Source: Sporosarcina psychrophila
Lineage (GTDB): Bacteria > Bacillota > Bacilli > Bacillales_A > Planococcaceae
Reading direction: 5' to 3'
Length of the DNA stretch: 64,000 nt
Assembly: GCF_001590685.1 (NCBI RefSeq)
Contig: NZ_CP014616.1
Span: 1,611,001 to 1,675,000 of the forward strand
Part shown: piece by piece, positions 62,696 to 64,000 of the stretch
Layout of the letters: the number at the start of each line of letters is the position of its first letter
How positions within the stretch are numbered: position 1 is the first letter of the stretch
Translations under genes and position numbers: made by a program
Notes under the pieces: generated by a model
What the model was told of the DNA's origin: nothing
The model's input: the letters and a program-made list of their open reading frames with translations, nothing else
The model's database searches: none

Positions 62696-62908
62696 TTAAC
62701 TTGCCGCAAATACTTGTGCTAGCTCTCCGGCCATCTTTGTTTTTTCTTGTTCTCCTGCATGATTCCACAGCTTTTCGAAAAACACCCCTAGTCCAGGTAA
62801 CAGGTGCTCTTCACCTCGTTTAATGGCATCTTCCACAACGTTACGGATATCATCCGCTGTATTATTCGTCATGTTTGCTGAAATGGCATCTCTTATTTGA
62901 AAATCCAT
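62696..62908 (-). CDS. sspI: Small acid-soluble spore protein SspI
   Basis: 70 aa, matching the B. subtilis SspI length and layout: start MDFQIRDAISANMT, core IKRGEEHLLPGLGVFFEKLW. A minor SASP of the spore core. ATG 62908 behind GGGAGG. It is divergent from ysgA, as in B. subtilis. A forespore (SigG) promoter is expected but I could not place it with confidence. Confidence 0.94.
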   Translation of the reverse strand: MDFQIRDAISANMTNNTADDIRNVVEDAIKRGEEHLLPGLGVFFEKLWNHAGEQEKTKMAGELAQVFAAS

Positions 62909-62999
62909 TTTATCAACCTCCCACTTTCATTTTGGACACAAAAATCGCCAACTATACCGTCATTTGATACACTGAAAAGAAAAAGGCGGTAACGTACAT

Positions 63000-63764
63000 A
63001 TGAAACGAATTGAATCATCACAAAACGCACTCGTGAAACATTGGAAAAAGCTTGTCACAACACGAAAAGAACGCGATCTGTCGAAAGAATTCCTTGTCGA
63101 AGGTTTTCATCTCGTTGAAGAAGCATTAAAAAGTAATGGGGCAATTCTCGCGTTAATCACCCGTGACGGAGTTGAAATACCTCAAGGATGGTCTATCGAA
63201 GGTGTAAAGCTTGTTGAGATAACAGAGGCAATTGCGAAAGAAATTTCGGAAACGGAGCAGTCGCAGGGTATTTATGCACATTGCCGTCAGCCGGAGCATG
63301 CCGAAGAGGATTATTCAGCATGGAAAAAACTTTTATTAATTGACGCAGTCCAGGATCCTGGTAATGTCGGAACGATGATTCGGACGGCAGATGCTGCTGG
63401 AATGGATGCAGTTATTCTTGGAATGGGGACCGCTGATTCGTATAACCCGAAAACAGTACGTTCTGCGCAAGGGTCACATTTCAATATCCCGATCGTCAAA
63501 GGTGATCTTATTGAATGGACGGCTAAGGCGAAAGAAGCGGGCATCCAAGTTTTAGGGACAGGATTGAAAAATGCTGTAAATCATTCTGATATCTGGCCAC
63601 AAGACGAATTTGCATTGATTGTTGGAAATGAAGGCAGTGGCGTCAATCCGGATTTGCTTGAGATGGCGGATAATACGGTCAAGATTCCAATGTACGGCAA
63701 AGCAGAATCGTTAAACGTCGCAGTGGCAACGGGCATCCTGCTATATACGTATTCTAAAGTGTGA
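63000..63764 (+). CDS. ysgA: TrmH/SpoU family RNA methyltransferase, YsgA-like
   Basis: 254 aa. N-terminal substrate-binding domain (residues 1-95; SQNALVKHWKKLVTTRKERD, LVEGFHLVEEAL) and a SPOUT knot domain with AVQDPGNVGTMIRTADAAG, IVGNEGSGVNPDLLE and the knot loop PMYGKAESLNVAVA. Probably 2'-O-methylates an rRNA or tRNA ribose. Followed by a Phe T-box leader, as ysgA is by pheS in B. subtilis. Confidence 0.93.
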   Translation: MKRIESSQNALVKHWKKLVTTRKERDLSKEFLVEGFHLVEEALKSNGAILALITRDGVEIPQGWSIEGVKLVEITEAIAKEISETEQSQGIYAHCRQPEHAEEDYSAWKKLLLIDAVQDPGNVGTMIRTADAAGMDAVILGMGTADSYNPKTVRSAQGSHFNIPIVKGDLIEWTAKAKEAGIQVLGTGLKNAVNHSDIWPQDEFALIVGNEGSGVNPDLLEMADNTVKIPMYGKAESLNVAVATGILLYTYSKV

Positions 63765-63778
63765 AAACTAGCATGTTG

Positions 63779-63807
63779 TTGATGATCAAATCATAATCGG
63801 GTATACT
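63779..63807 (+). promoter_or_regulatory. Promoter of the Phe T-box transcription unit
   Basis: TTGATG (63779-63784), 17-bp spacer, TATACT (63802-63807). Confidence 0.7.
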
Positions 63808-63814
63808 ATTGGTT

Positions 63815-64000
63815 ATGAACAGAAATGAAAAGCAATGATCGGGAAAAGTAAACAATGCATGAGCCGAAAGGGAGTCCGCGCCTTGACTGAAAGCGCAGAT
63901 GGGTAAATGATTGTCGAAGTTCACCCCGTGAGCTGCCGCCAGGACCAGCGTAAGCTGTAAAGGTGTGCCGGTGCCGGACCGTTATTCCGATTTGAGTGAT
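63815..64000 (+). promoter_or_regulatory. T-box leader, Phe-specific, truncated by the window end
   Basis: Stem I region of a T-box leader; GAGCCGAAAGGGAGTCCGCG and GTAAACAATGCATGAGCC fit its folded arms. The candidate specifier TTC (Phe) at 63920-63922 precedes ACCCCGTGAG, the same arrangement as in the thrS leader. The T-box itself and the gene (pheS expected) lie beyond position 64000. Confidence 0.75.

Overview
The window looks like a chromosome segment of an endospore-forming member of the Bacillales, most likely Planococcaceae and close to Sporosarcina. The evidence is the gene order polA-mutM-coaE-gapB-nrdR-dnaB-dnaI, then thrS, infC-rpmI-rplT-ysdA-ysdB, and later sspI-ysgA followed by a Phe T-box leader, all of which follows Bacillus subtilis with accessory insertions. 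Spore-associated genes (sspI, prkA, yhbH, spoVR, pdaC and ylxY relatives) and meso-diaminopimelate dehydrogenase (ddh, known from Sporosarcina and Lysinibacillus) fit this. No database search was possible, so names rest on motifs, length, synteny and memory of the families.

Region by region. 1-8.8 kb: DNA repair and replication plus CoA synthesis and gluconeogenesis; gapB carries two sequences matching the CcpN repressor consensus. 8.9-10.5 kb: a small hydrophilic gene and a catalytically altered YlxY-type deacetylase preceded by an overlapping 27-codon ORF. 10.7-15.5 kb: translation genes under RNA control (Thr T-box, L20 leader, AUU start of infC). 15.5-25 kb: dUTPase, XRE regulator with phosphoesterase, AgcS transporter, YogA-like oxidoreductase, fhs, SRPBCC protein, M3 oligoendopeptidase. 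25-32.8 kb: Ca2+-ATPase and ferredoxin-NADP reductase in a stretch rich in mobile DNA: an IS1182-type element inside a terminator hairpin, two non-autonomous repeat families and a 46-bp perfect palindrome. 32.9-40.4 kb: GntR/DUF1648 operon, PdaC-like deacetylase, TrhO, a truncated membrane gene beside a repeat element, an XRE/membrane-protein pair and a DUF368 (PopT-type) transporter. 40.4-45 kb: the prkA-yhbH-spoVR locus. 45-54.2 kb: hemerythrin-like protein, RecQ, preQ1-riboswitch-controlled queF, an MFS transporter, an unrecognised 369-aa protein, ddh, ysdC and argF. 54.2-64 kb: a second XRE/membrane-protein pair, small multidrug export protein and its degenerate duplicate, a lipoprotein, a GNAT acetyltransferase behind a possible leader peptide, PbpA-type PBP2, TetR, DUF2798, UspA, sspI, ysgA and the start of a Phe T-box leader.

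Most genes are ordinary housekeeping genes. The unusual content is in the intergenic DNA. One element family with TATATATGTTGAA ends has full-length, nested and minimal copies; one copy splits a 50-codon membrane-peptide gene exactly between two codons. A second family with ATTTTTCACT ends lies in opposite orientation at 1 and 25.1 kb. Two hairpins at 25.3-25.5 kb form an inverted pair whose stems differ only by compensatory changes. No CRISPR array, prophage, tRNA or rRNA gene was seen.
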